Assembly (NCBI GenBank): GCA_964499465.1
Contig: CAZCLJ010000004.1
Location: forward strand, 1 to 42,987
Length of the DNA: 42,987 nt
DNA from: JAAYJM01 sp964499465
GTDB lineage: Bacteria; Bacteroidota; Ignavibacteria; Kapaibacteriales; UBA2268
Reading direction: 5' to 3'
Each line of letters begins with the position of its first letter. Positions within the stretch are counted from its first letter, which is position 1. Made by a program: the position numbers and the translations under genes. The notes under the pieces were generated by a model. That model saw only the letters and a list, made by a program, of their open reading frames with translations, was not told the DNA's origin and did no database searches. This document shows, piece after piece, positions 35,964 through 42,987 of this stretch.

Positions 35964-37076
35964 TTACATCTTAATTTCTGCAAAAAAAGTAGTTCCATCT
36001 TCCTGAGTTGATTTAAAACCGACATTACCTTTTAAGAATCTTTCAGTGAGTAGTTTTATACTATATGTTCCGATACCTCTTCCAATTCCTTTGGTAGAGA
36101 AAGAGCGCTGGAAAATCTGTTTTTGCGTTTCTTCAGGTATAAAAGTAGGATTGTTAACCCAAAATCTAATATATTCACCATTTTGGAAGCAGCCAAGTTT
36201 AATTGTATTATTAATTCTTGTTGCTTCTATTGCGTTTTTCAGCATATTTGCAATGACTCTTCCTAAAATAGCTCTATCAGAATTAATATTGAAATTTACT
36301 GAATTTTCATCTACGATAATTTCTTTATCTTCAGCAATTTCATATCTTGAATAAATATCCTTTATTTCGTTTAAAATATCTAAAGTATTAATATAATCTT
36401 TAGCGATTTCAAGCTGGTTATGTTCAGCAGCATTCAACTGGCGTTGGGCTTGTATTTCATCAACTAATCTTGAAGATAGTTGTTTTGCATATTTTTTATA
36501 TTCATCATAATCGCTTGGTAGGTCAATATTAAGCAGTTCAGATAAGCTAAGAAAACCAGTAGCTGTGTTCATTATATCGTGGAAAAATATTCTTTCGAAT
36601 ACCTGGAGCCTTTTTTCACTGCTAATATCTTCAATTGAAAAGATAATAAACTCTTCTTTATTAATAGTAATCGGGGTAGTCCAAATACGAAAATCCAAAG
36701 CATCGCCGGAAGTTTCCTGAATTATTCTGCATTCCTGAATATCTTCCTGCCCTCTAATGCTTGATAAAATTGCTTTAAATGCTCCACAGGTATTGCAAAA
36801 ACTTGAAGTTCCGCAACCATTTTCATTTTCAAAGGCATGATTGCATTTCAAAACCTCGCCCGGTCTCATTCCCAATACTTCATCAATGCTTTTAAACCCA
36901 GCAAATTTAAGAAGTAGTTCGTTTGAATATACAATCTGTCGTGTTTTGTTCAATAAAAACACTATATTGGGTATAGCATTAAAGATTTTTGTTTGAATAT
37001 TATCAAACCTTAAGTTGCTTGATACTAACTTAATATCTTTATTTTCAATGCGATTTAATATGTCATAATCTTCCAT
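35964..37076 (-). CDS. PAS-domain sensor histidine kinase with Cys motif
   Basis: A 370-aa protein from ATG 37076; the upstream frame start at 37127 lies in AT-rich leader. It has no signal peptide or membrane helix, so it is cytosolic. A PAS domain (about 22-140) starts IFNAIPNIVFLLNKTRQIVY and contains four cysteines in the order C...GCGTSSFCNTCGA, a pattern that could bind a metal or sense redox. The phosphorylation helix has FFHDIMNTATGFLSLSELL (HDxxN). The ATPase part includes RVIANMLKNAIEA (N box), FWVNNPTFIPEETQKQIFQR and SFSTKGIGRGIGTYSIKLL (G box); the usual DxGxG is replaced by NNPTF, known in this kinase family. No receiver domain is adjacent, so its partner is not known. Confidence 0.88.
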   Translation of the reverse strand: MEDYDILNRIENKDIKLVSSNLRFDNIQTKIFNAIPNIVFLLNKTRQIVYSNELLLKFAGFKSIDEVLGMRPGEVLKCNHAFENENGCGTSSFCNTCGAFKAILSSIRGQEDIQECRIIQETSGDALDFRIWTTPITINKEEFIIFSIEDISSEKRLQVFERIFFHDIMNTATGFLSLSELLNIDLPSDYDEYKKYAKQLSSRLVDEIQAQRQLNAAEHNQLEIAKDYINTLDILNEIKDIYSRYEIAEDKEIIVDENSVNFNINSDRAILGRVIANMLKNAIEATRINNTIKLGCFQNGEYIRFWVNNPTFIPEETQKQIFQRSFSTKGIGRGIGTYSIKLLTERFLKGNVGFKSTQEDGTTFFAEIKM

Positions 37077-37349
37077 AATATATATCCTAATATTTTTTAC
37101 AATATTAATAATATTTTCAAAATACAAAAAATATATTATATTTCTTATAATATTTTATAATTAAATAATTTGTTTTATTCTTATTTTTCTGTATATAGAT
37201 AAAAATAATTTGAATGAGCTATGTGAGGTTATTCTTATTAATCACACTCCTTATGCATTGGCTACTAATATTAAAAACCTTGATTATTTTAAATTTAATT
37301 CTTCGTGCTCTTCGTTAAATCATTGTTTTCTTTTTGGTTATTTCTTTTA

Positions 37350-37396
37350 AGACGAATAAAGAAGTTAGAAGATTTGCTCCGTAAAGAATAATTGCG
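37350..37396. repeat. Half-copy of the conserved-end element
   Basis: GACGAATAAAGAAGTTAG, AAGATTTGCTCCGTAAAG and AATAATTGCG correspond to the left arm only. The right arm is absent; copy I starts 24 bases later. The region 37077-37349 before it is AT-rich with a decayed CGTGCTCTTCGTTAAATC-type repeat; no gene is seen. Confidence 0.65.
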
Positions 37397-37419
37397 ATTT
37401 TTAAACTCCATAATAAATT

Positions 37420-37646
37420 CAGAACTCCTGACCCCATAACGAAAATAAAGGAGTTAGGAGATTTGCTTCGTAAAAAAAAATTGCGCAGTTAATCTGTATA
37501 ATAAATTATGGAGTTACTCTAATTATTAGAATAACTCCTAAATTTATTTAGGAGTTATTTATTAGCAATTTTGTGAAATTTCATTTATTTAATATCAGAA
37601 CTATATAAATTGCGTAATAACAAACTACGAGGATTCAGAAGTTCTG
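37420..37646. repeat. Conserved-end element, copy I (interior type 1)
   Basis: Left CAGAACTCCTGACCCCATAA and GGAGATTTGCTTCGTAAA, right TTGCGTAATAACAAACTACG, AGGATTCAGAAGTTCTG. The interior has a TCTAATTATTAGA palindrome and the AACTCCTAAATT / TATTTAGGAGTT hairpin. It lies eight bases from the glycosyltransferase stop, so it may also end transcription. Confidence 0.87.
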
Positions 37647-37654
37647 ATTTCGAG

Positions 37655-39103
37655 TTAATCAGTCAACTTGTAAATATAAGCGGTTTCGTTCTTGTTATGT
37701 TTGGGATTTAAATGATAAAATGCCATATCAATTATGCTCGGTGCTATTTCAACTTCAAATTTCATTTTTCCTTGAAAGCGGCTTTCAATTGTTTCAATCC
37801 GCTCTTTTTGGTTGTCATCGCCATACATAATAATATAGTTCGGTTCTACTTTTATAATTGGAATAATGCTGTCAAGCGGATTTGTTTCCCAAGTTGTATA
37901 AACAGGAACAGAATATTTATTCATATAAAAGGTAGGATTAAACATTGAGCCAATTTTTCCGCAATCCACAAGGACAGATTTAACGTCATCTTTTTTGGAT
38001 AAATAATAAAATGATTCTACCCGCGACCTTTTGCTGTAAGTAAATGAAAAAACAATTAATAAAACGGAATTTATTACCCAAAACCAAATCCAAAAATACT
38101 TAAAAACCTTTTTCTTTAAATATTCACTGAAATTTATACTTCCAAGTATTATAAAAAAAGGAACAAACGGCAGAATAAAACGTTCTTGCTTATTCGGAAA
38201 AATTGAATGGAAAAGTAAATATAAAAATGAAGGGAAAAAGAACATCAGTTTATTTTTCCAGTTTGCAAAATAATCTTTGAAGAAATAGATGCTTGTTGGC
38301 GGAATGAGTATTCCAAAAAGCAAAAGTAAATAGTTGTAAAAAGGACCAGAAGTATATTCTCCGCTATGCGTTGCATTATAGGAAAAATAAGTCCAAAATG
38401 CAGCAAAAGGATAGCCCCATGCAAGCCAATCAACTATTCCCTGTGTAAAAAAAGCAGTAGCAATTAAGCTAATCACAAGTGAGATAAGCAGTGCGAATTT
38501 TTTTTGAAATAATAAAATGAGTCCAATACCAAATGGAATGAGCAGAATCTGCACCCTGAAAATGAAGCTAAGTGCAAACATAGCACCAGCAAAAATGTAT
38601 GATTTTTTGTTTTCATCTCGCATTACAAAATACGTTCCTGCAAGAAGCGGTGGAATGCATACAAATTCTATTAGATTACGAACGCTCATAAATGGAAAAA
38701 TCCAGAACAGAGCGAGAATCAGTCCAGTTATTTTTGCATTTCGTTCAGAAGTGATGAGCCGTGCTATTTTAAAACCAAAATAAACAATAAGCAAAGAATA
38801 AAATGCGTGCAGAACACGAACAATGAGCATCTTATCTTGAGGGTCTGTAATGTTTACTTTTTCTAATCCAAGGAACAGATAATAATGAAGAGCAGGGTAA
38901 ATTATGCTGTGACCATGTGGCTCACCTTTGTTTTCCCAAACAGAAATATCGTTCATTATTAGGAATGGTTGCTCAATTGGTCCAAAATGGTCATCGTGCA
39001 TTCCATAACCCATTGAAAAGAAAGCAGCAATAAGACGCGGTATTAATGCTATTACAAGAATTAGAATTAAATAATTATTTTTCCAAATTTGTTGAAATTT
39101 CAT
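37655..39103 (-). CDS. GT-C fold glycosyltransferase (mannosyltransferase-like)
   Basis: A 482-aa integral membrane protein with about ten hydrophobic helices and no cleaved signal. The first loop after helix 1 carries MGYGMHDDHFGPIEQP (about 32-47), whose acidic HDDHF-IE pattern corresponds to the catalytic Asp/Glu loop of lipid-linked-sugar transferases of GT22/GT39 type. FPNKQERFILPFVPFF (about 310) resembles the conserved HKE-RF-P segment of the GT22 (ALG9/PIG-B) families. The C-terminal 120 residues form a soluble domain. It probably moves a sugar from a polyprenyl-phosphate donor to a cell-surface acceptor. It could also be annotated as a GT39 family protein. No glycan cluster surrounds it. 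Confidence 0.8.
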   Translation of the reverse strand: MKFQQIWKNNYLILILVIALIPRLIAAFFSMGYGMHDDHFGPIEQPFLIMNDISVWENKGEPHGHSIIYPALHYYLFLGLEKVNITDPQDKMLIVRVLHAFYSLLIVYFGFKIARLITSERNAKITGLILALFWIFPFMSVRNLIEFVCIPPLLAGTYFVMRDENKKSYIFAGAMFALSFIFRVQILLIPFGIGLILLFQKKFALLISLVISLIATAFFTQGIVDWLAWGYPFAAFWTYFSYNATHSGEYTSGPFYNYLLLLFGILIPPTSIYFFKDYFANWKNKLMFFFPSFLYLLFHSIFPNKQERFILPFVPFFIILGSINFSEYLKKKVFKYFWIWFWVINSVLLIVFSFTYSKRSRVESFYYLSKKDDVKSVLVDCGKIGSMFNPTFYMNKYSVPVYTTWETNPLDSIIPIIKVEPNYIIMYGDDNQKERIETIESRFQGKMKFEVEIAPSIIDMAFYHLNPKHNKNETAYIYKLTD

Positions 39104-39448
39104 TTACTTTTGTTTTTTAAAATGTTTCCAAAGATGAATAATTATTAACTCACCTTACGCAATTTCTCTTTTGAGAAATGAAAAAGTATTGTGTTGATAC
39201 ACTTTTTAATCCACTATTCTTATTCCCCTCTTGAGAGGGGCAGGGAGGGGGTCTTGGTTGTTTATTGCTCAATTTACATAAAATACTTATTATAACTTTT
39301 ATAGTAAATAATTATTAAGTTGAGAAGTATTGCTTTTTAAAATATTCTTTTTTGTGTTCTTAGTGAAATACTTTGTGCACTTTGTGTTAAAAGAAATAAC
39401 CACAAAGAACACAATGATTTAACGAAGAACACTAAGTTAGAACAAAAC
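39104..39448. repeat. Intergenic repeats between glycosyltransferase and Rpn genes
   Basis: A short hairpin (TTTCTCTTTTGAGAAA) lies near 39170. A decayed C/G-run repeat (CCCCTCTTGAGAGGGG, CAGGGAGGGGGTC) is at about 39225-39256. An inverted pair built of GTGTTCTTAGTG, TTTGTGCACTTTGTG and CACAAAGAACAC, AACGAAGAACACTAAG is at 39353-39437. No gene is visible. Confidence 0.65.
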
Positions 39449-40348
39449 TTATAATTGTTGAATATCTTCATCGTTTAATCCAGTTAAAGTAATTATAGTG
39501 TCAATAGAAAGATTGTTCTGCTTTGCCTTGATTGCAATTTCTTTAGCTTTATTAAGTTCTCCAATTTCCCGTCCTTCTTCACGCCCTTCAGCTCGACCTT
39601 TAATATTTCCTTCAATGTTACCGAGTGTATATGTTGATAAAAACATACTTGCCTGATAATGTAGTTCAAATTGATATGCTTCGTATATTTCTCGCTCTGC
39701 TTTACTTAATTTTAAAATATCTAATTTTTGTTTTGCTTCTGACAAACCTTTAGCACTGAAGTTGTCTTTTATTTCTTCGTTCTTTAAGAAAAAAATCCAT
39801 TCGTCTAAAGTGTTTTTTGCAACATCATTAAAATTATTGACTTTAATAATATAATACTCTGGAAAAATTGAGGATAATTCTTCTTTTTTAAATAGAATTT
39901 TTTGTTTATCACTTAGTTTAAGTGAATCATTTTTGTTTAAACCGATGAATTCTGTTTTGCCCTTATAAAGATAGTCATCACCTTGTCCTAAATCGAAATA
40001 GACGATATTTACAGATATAATTTTTTTGATTTCTTCAAATGGATTACCTTCAATGATATGCTCAACGACAAGCTTTGATGTGCTGTATAGCATTCTTTGC
40101 ATAAAATCCATTTGTCGTTGGTTTTGAACTTCAATTATAATTAATTCACCTTTTGTGTTTTCAACTAGGAGGTCAACCCGATTGAATTTTGAAATGGAAG
40201 TATCTTTATTGGATTCACTTTCAAGAAGTTGCTTGATTTTTATATCCTCTTTTAATAATTCAGAAAGAAATCCTTCCAGTATCCCGAAATTAGCTTTGCT
40301 TCGCAATATTTTTTTTACTGCCCAATCGAAACTAATTAGCTTTCTCAT
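39449..40348 (-). CDS. Rpn family PD-(D/E)XK nuclease / putative transposase
   Basis: A 299-aa protein of the Rpn (recombination-promoting nuclease) / PD-(D/E)XK-transposase family. The nuclease core is near residues 50-85: NRVDLLVENTKGELIIIEVQ (the Asp and ExQ of the family) and NQRQMDFMQRMLYSTSKLV. LKLSKAEREIYEAYQFEL (about 215-235) and the C-terminal repetitive GNIEGNIKGRAEGREEGREI, then IAIKAKQNNLSIDTI are characteristic of the group. These proteins often occur in many copies per genome and promote RecA-independent recombination or act in phage defence. The ATG at 40348 is preceded by GGAGG within eight bases. It stands alone with no inverted repeats of its own that I can see. Confidence 0.88.
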   Translation of the reverse strand: MRKLISFDWAVKKILRSKANFGILEGFLSELLKEDIKIKQLLESESNKDTSISKFNRVDLLVENTKGELIIIEVQNQRQMDFMQRMLYSTSKLVVEHIIEGNPFEEIKKIISVNIVYFDLGQGDDYLYKGKTEFIGLNKNDSLKLSDKQKILFKKEELSSIFPEYYIIKVNNFNDVAKNTLDEWIFFLKNEEIKDNFSAKGLSEAKQKLDILKLSKAEREIYEAYQFELHYQASMFLSTYTLGNIEGNIKGRAEGREEGREIGELNKAKEIAIKAKQNNLSIDTIITLTGLNDEDIQQL

Positions 40349-40614
40349 TTTACCTCCAAAAAACTTTCTTTAATCATATATCAAATATAAGAAAAAATAT
40401 CAATATTTTTATATTTTAAAGATAAGTTTTTTGTCAGTATTATTTAATCTAATAATATAAACTGTTTTGTTCACCCATAAGTTAATCAGATGGCTGATGA
40501 TATTTTAACTTTTGTAACAATCCATTCTAATTTCTTTATTCAATAGAAACTTAGAGTTTACTAAATAATAGAATCTAATAAACAAGAAATTGAGATTTTT
40601 TGTTTAATTAATCT

Positions 40615-40648
40615 ATTCATCCGATGACTGGGAAGTCATCGGATGAAT
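40615..40648. repeat. Perfect 15-bp stem hairpin, second copy
   Basis: ATTCATCCGATGACT, loop GGGA, AGTCATCGGATGAAT. It is the same element as at 9096-9129. It lies 30 bases past the bL19 terminator. The rest of 40349-40614 is AT-rich with no gene seen. Confidence 0.85.
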
Positions 40649-40676
40649 TAATCAGGTTATAACCCCCAATAAAACA

Positions 40677-40712
40677 AAAATCCCTTTGAAATGTGCTTTC
40701 CAAAGGGATTTT
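40677..40712 (-). terminator. Rho-independent terminator of rplS
   Basis: Reading the minus strand, AAAATCCCTTTG, a 12-base loop, and CAAAGGGATTTTTGTTTT form a 12-bp stem followed by a T-rich tail, just beyond the rplS stop at 40723. Confidence 0.88.
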
Positions 40713-40722
40713 CAATTTTTTA

Positions 40723-41103
40723 TTAATTAAGCTTCTGCCTAATTTTTCTATCGGACATCCCGCGTAGATAATAAAGTTTAGCACGCCTTACTTTACCTTC
40801 ACGAAATACTTTAATACTTTGAAGCATTGGAGAAAATAAAGGAAATATTCTTTCAACTCCAACGCCATTCGAGATTTTTCTAACTAAAAATGTTTGATTA
40901 ATGCCATCGCCACGTCTAGATATGATAATACCTTTGAAATTCTGGATTCTTTCTTTTTCACCTTCAACTACTCTAACAGCAACAATAACTGTATCGCCGG
41001 GTTTAAATTTTGGTACTTCGACAAAATTTTCGCCATCTTTTTGCTTACGGGCTTCCGTTGCTCGTTCAGCTATCATATTCTTTACTAAAGTCATTTTATT
41101 CAT
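40723..41103 (-). CDS. rplS: Ribosomal protein bL19
   Basis: A 126-aa large-subunit protein at the 30S-50S interface. Family segments are complete: KFKPGDTVIVAVRVVEGEKE, RIQNFKGIIISRRGDGIN, TFLVRKISNGVGVERIFPLF, SPMLQSIKVFREGKVRRAKL and YYLRGMSDRKIRQKL. GAAAGGGTG stands eight bases before the ATG at 41103, supporting this start over the Met four codons in. TAATTTTG about 30 bases upstream on the minus strand can serve as -7 box. It is monocistronic here: a terminator follows, and the usual partners trmD and rimM are absent from the window. Confidence 0.97.
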   Translation of the reverse strand: MNKMTLVKNMIAERATEARKQKDGENFVEVPKFKPGDTVIVAVRVVEGEKERIQNFKGIIISRRGDGINQTFLVRKISNGVGVERIFPLFSPMLQSIKVFREGKVRRAKLYYLRGMSDRKIRQKLN

Positions 41104-41218
41104 TTTTTCACCCTTTCAATAATAAGACTACAAAATTAATAAATATTTATTAATAAAAAAAATTTATTTTCAATCTATATTCAGATTGTTTATTTTTATA
41201 CAAGTGAAGAATATTAGA

Positions 41219-41756
41219 CAATTATTAATTATTAATTATTAATTATTAATTATTAATTGTTAGTGATTAGTGATTCTGATGGGTTGTTTTGTTGAATTGC
41301 TAAGTATTTTGTATCATTCCGCCCCCCCAGAAAAAAAAACTTTTATAAGGGGGGTGCCAATGACATCTTTGCTTTTGTCTGTCATTCTGAACGTAGTGAA
41401 GAATCTCAAACTCTGTGATGCAATTACTTGTGAGATTACTCACTTCGATTGCCAATGACATCTTTTTTGTAAAACCAATGAAACACAGAACAGCACTAAG
41501 AAATCCCCCCTACCCCCCTTTTTCAAAGGGGGAATTAAAAAGAAAATTCTTCTCCCCCCTTTGAAAAAGGGGGGTAGAGGGGATTTTGACTTTCAATTTT
41601 TCATATGTCCTTATTTCATTTGCATTTAAAATAAATGTCTTCCTTTATCTGGGGGTTCGAAATGACATAATATGATAAGTCTTTTAACAAATTACAACAC
41701 TATACTTCGGAATGACAGACAAAAATAACAATTAATAATTAATAATTAATAATTAG
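41219..41756. repeat. Composite repeat block bounded by inverted heptamer arrays
   Basis: ATTATTAATTATTAATT-type units ending in AATTGTTA (41219-41262) face their reverse complement, AACAATTAATAATTAATA (41729-41756). Between them, in order, are a CCCCCCC/ATGACA repeat (41319-41374), a SERSEES inverted repeat (41378-41462), the C/G-run inverted repeat (41500-41587) and a second ATGACA repeat (41612-41670). There is no gene in 41104-41790. Confidence 0.8.
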
Positions 41757-41790
41757 AAACTGGCATATTGATTGTAATATCTGTTTTTGA

Positions 41791-42576
41791 GTGAAGAAGG
41801 AAATAAGAAAATTGAAGATAAATTTACTTTTTATAATTATTTTATTGTTAATCGGATTGAGTGGAGAAGTAGTATCACAGCAGATGCCAAATAATATTAC
41901 TTTACCCAAAGTATCCTTAACAGTAGATAAACCCGACAGCAGCAACGATTTAGTTTTAACTTTACAAATCTTGCTTGTAATTACAGTATTGACGCTTGCC
42001 CCGTCAATCCTGATAATGATGACTTGCTTTACCCGTATTATAATAGTCTTCCACTTTTTGCGGCAGGCATTGGGGACAGCTACACAGCCACCCAACCAAT
42101 TGCTGACTGGACTTGCTCTATTCCTGACTTTCTTCGTTATGCAGCCAGTTCTGAACGAAGCAAATCAAAAAGGAATTCAGCCATATATGAGAGAGGAAAT
42201 TTCTCAATCGCAGGCAGTGGATAATATTGTGCAGCCGTTTCGTGAGTTTATGTTAAAGCATACCCGCGAAGAAGATTTAGGACTTTTTATTAAATTGAGC
42301 GGAAAAGACAAACCAAACGATATATCTGAAGTGTCCACCTGGACAATAGTGCCGGCTTATACGATTAGTGAACTTCGTATGGCTTTTCAAATCGGCTTTT
42401 TAATTTTTGTTCCGTTTCTGGTAATGGATATGATTATTGCCAGTATTTTGATGTCGCTCGGTATGTTTTTGTTGCCACCACAATTAATTTCGCTGCCAAT
42501 CAAAGTGCTGCTATTTATTTTGGTCGATGGCTGGTATCTGGTGATTGATTCACTATTAAAAAGTATTATTAGATAA
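41791..42576 (+). CDS. fliP: Flagellar export apparatus protein FliP
   Basis: A 261-aa inner-membrane component of the flagellar type III export gate, which forms the FliP5-FliQ4-FliR channel. A signal-like N-terminus (LLFIIILLLIGLSGEVVSQ) is followed by the helical core with the family signature MMTCFTRIIIVFHFLRQALG, TQPPNQLLTGLALFLTFFVM, then MREEISQSQAV, and the C-terminal FQIGFLIFVPFLVMDMIIAS and LPIKVLLFILVDGWYLVIDS. The start is GTG at 41791; no strong ribosome-binding site precedes it. FliQ follows after ten bases. The gene begins just behind the composite repeat block. Confidence 0.96.
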   Translation: MKKEIRKLKINLLFIIILLLIGLSGEVVSQQMPNNITLPKVSLTVDKPDSSNDLVLTLQILLVITVLTLAPSILIMMTCFTRIIIVFHFLRQALGTATQPPNQLLTGLALFLTFFVMQPVLNEANQKGIQPYMREEISQSQAVDNIVQPFREFMLKHTREEDLGLFIKLSGKDKPNDISEVSTWTIVPAYTISELRMAFQIGFLIFVPFLVMDMIIASILMSLGMFLLPPQLISLPIKVLLFILVDGWYLVIDSLLKSIIR

Positions 42577-42586
42577 AGGAAAGAAA

Positions 42587-42853
42587 ATGTCAGACCAATT
42601 AGTTATACAAATAGTTCGTGATGCGTTTTACTACTTAATCCTAATCTGCGGGCCCTTGCTTTTAGTTTCACTCATTCTCGGATTGATTATATCAATTTTT
42701 CAGGCAGCTACTTCTATTTCTGAACAAACCTTAACCTTTGTTCCAAAATTGATTGCAGTTTTTCTGGTTACAGTGATTATTCTTCCCTGGATGATTAGCA
42801 ATATGAAAACTTTTACAATTTCAATTATTAAGATGATGGAAACGCTGAAATAA
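42587..42853 (+). CDS. fliQ: Flagellar export apparatus protein FliQ
   Basis: An 88-aa two-helix membrane protein of the export gate. Helices lie at about 14-36 (FYYLILICGPLLLVSLILGL) and 50-75 (VPKLIAVFLVTVIILPWMIS), with the conserved loop IISIFQAATSISEQTLTFVP between them. GGAAAG is placed well before the ATG. Length is normal. fliR would be expected next but lies outside the window or elsewhere, since a repeat array starts at the stop codon. Confidence 0.95.
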   Translation: MSDQLVIQIVRDAFYYLILICGPLLLVSLILGLIISIFQAATSISEQTLTFVPKLIAVFLVTVIILPWMISNMKTFTISIIKMMETLK

Positions 42854-42987
42854 TGATTAATGATTAATGATTAATGATTAATGATTAATGATTAATGATG
42901 GGTGGTTATTGGGTTATTGGGTTAATAGGTTAATAGTGTTGTAATTCGTTAAAAGACTTATTATATTGTGTCATTTCGAAACGAAGT
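42851..42987. repeat. Heptamer array at the fliQ stop, then start of a SERSEES repeat
   Basis: About six ATTAATG units begin in the fliQ TAA stop (42851-42897). GGTTATTGGGTTATTGGGTT and AATAGGTTAATAG units follow, and at 42970 TGTCATTTCGAAACGAAGT, the start of a SERSEES-type repeat, is cut by the window end. Confidence 0.8.

Overview
The window looks like a chromosomal segment of an AT-rich, flagellated member of the Bacteroidota/Chlorobiota group, perhaps Ignavibacteria or Kapabacteria-like (inference). Reasons: promoters fit the Bacteroidota form TTG-N20-TAnnTTTG; there is a carboxypeptidase-regulatory/TonB-type outer-membrane barrel and a secreted protein with a FlgD-like C-terminal sorting-type domain; fliP and fliQ are present; and intergenic space is packed with short palindromic repeats, including the family that translates as CHSERSEES.

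Layout. 1-533: repeats only. 534-8891: a same-strand block of a secreted protein, an outer-membrane barrel, a polyprenyl diphosphate synthase and an AddB-like nuclease. 8892-9493: repeats. 9494-16733: a small membrane protein, a heparinase II/III-like protein with three in-frame repeat insertions, glycine C-acetyltransferase (kbl), a repeat block and leucyl-tRNA synthetase (leuS, minus strand). 16923-31193: an accessory/defence island. 31475-39103 (minus strand): response regulator, large secreted protein, PAS histidine kinase and a GT-C glycosyltransferase, separated by repeat elements. 39449-41103 (minus): Rpn-type nuclease and ribosomal protein bL19. 41104-42987: a composite repeat block, then fliP-fliQ.

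The island holds an HNH nuclease, a small PD-(D/E)XK-like protein, an intact RHH-PIN toxin-antitoxin pair, a 257-bp inverted-repeat element with a 10-bp target duplication, a RhuM protein, a RecQ helicase fused to a ComFC-type phosphoribosyltransferase and overlapping a divergent DprA, a complete type II restriction-modification set (methyltransferase, Endonuclease VII/Hpy99I-like HNH nuclease, controller protein with a C-box-like operator), a second toxin-antitoxin locus whose toxin is broken by one nonsense codon, and a Bro-N protein. Six near-identical promoter modules are scattered through it; four drive accessory genes directly and two are orphans.

The strongest candidates for something new are: (1) the RecQ-ComFC / DprA two-gene unit, whose phosphoribosyltransferase + DprA pairing resembles the ShosTA anti-phage toxin-antitoxin; (2) the recurrent promoter module; (3) a family of 200-520 bp intergenic elements with conserved ends and exchangeable palindromic interiors, nine copies here; and (4) three repeat insertions that stay open inside the heparinase-like gene.
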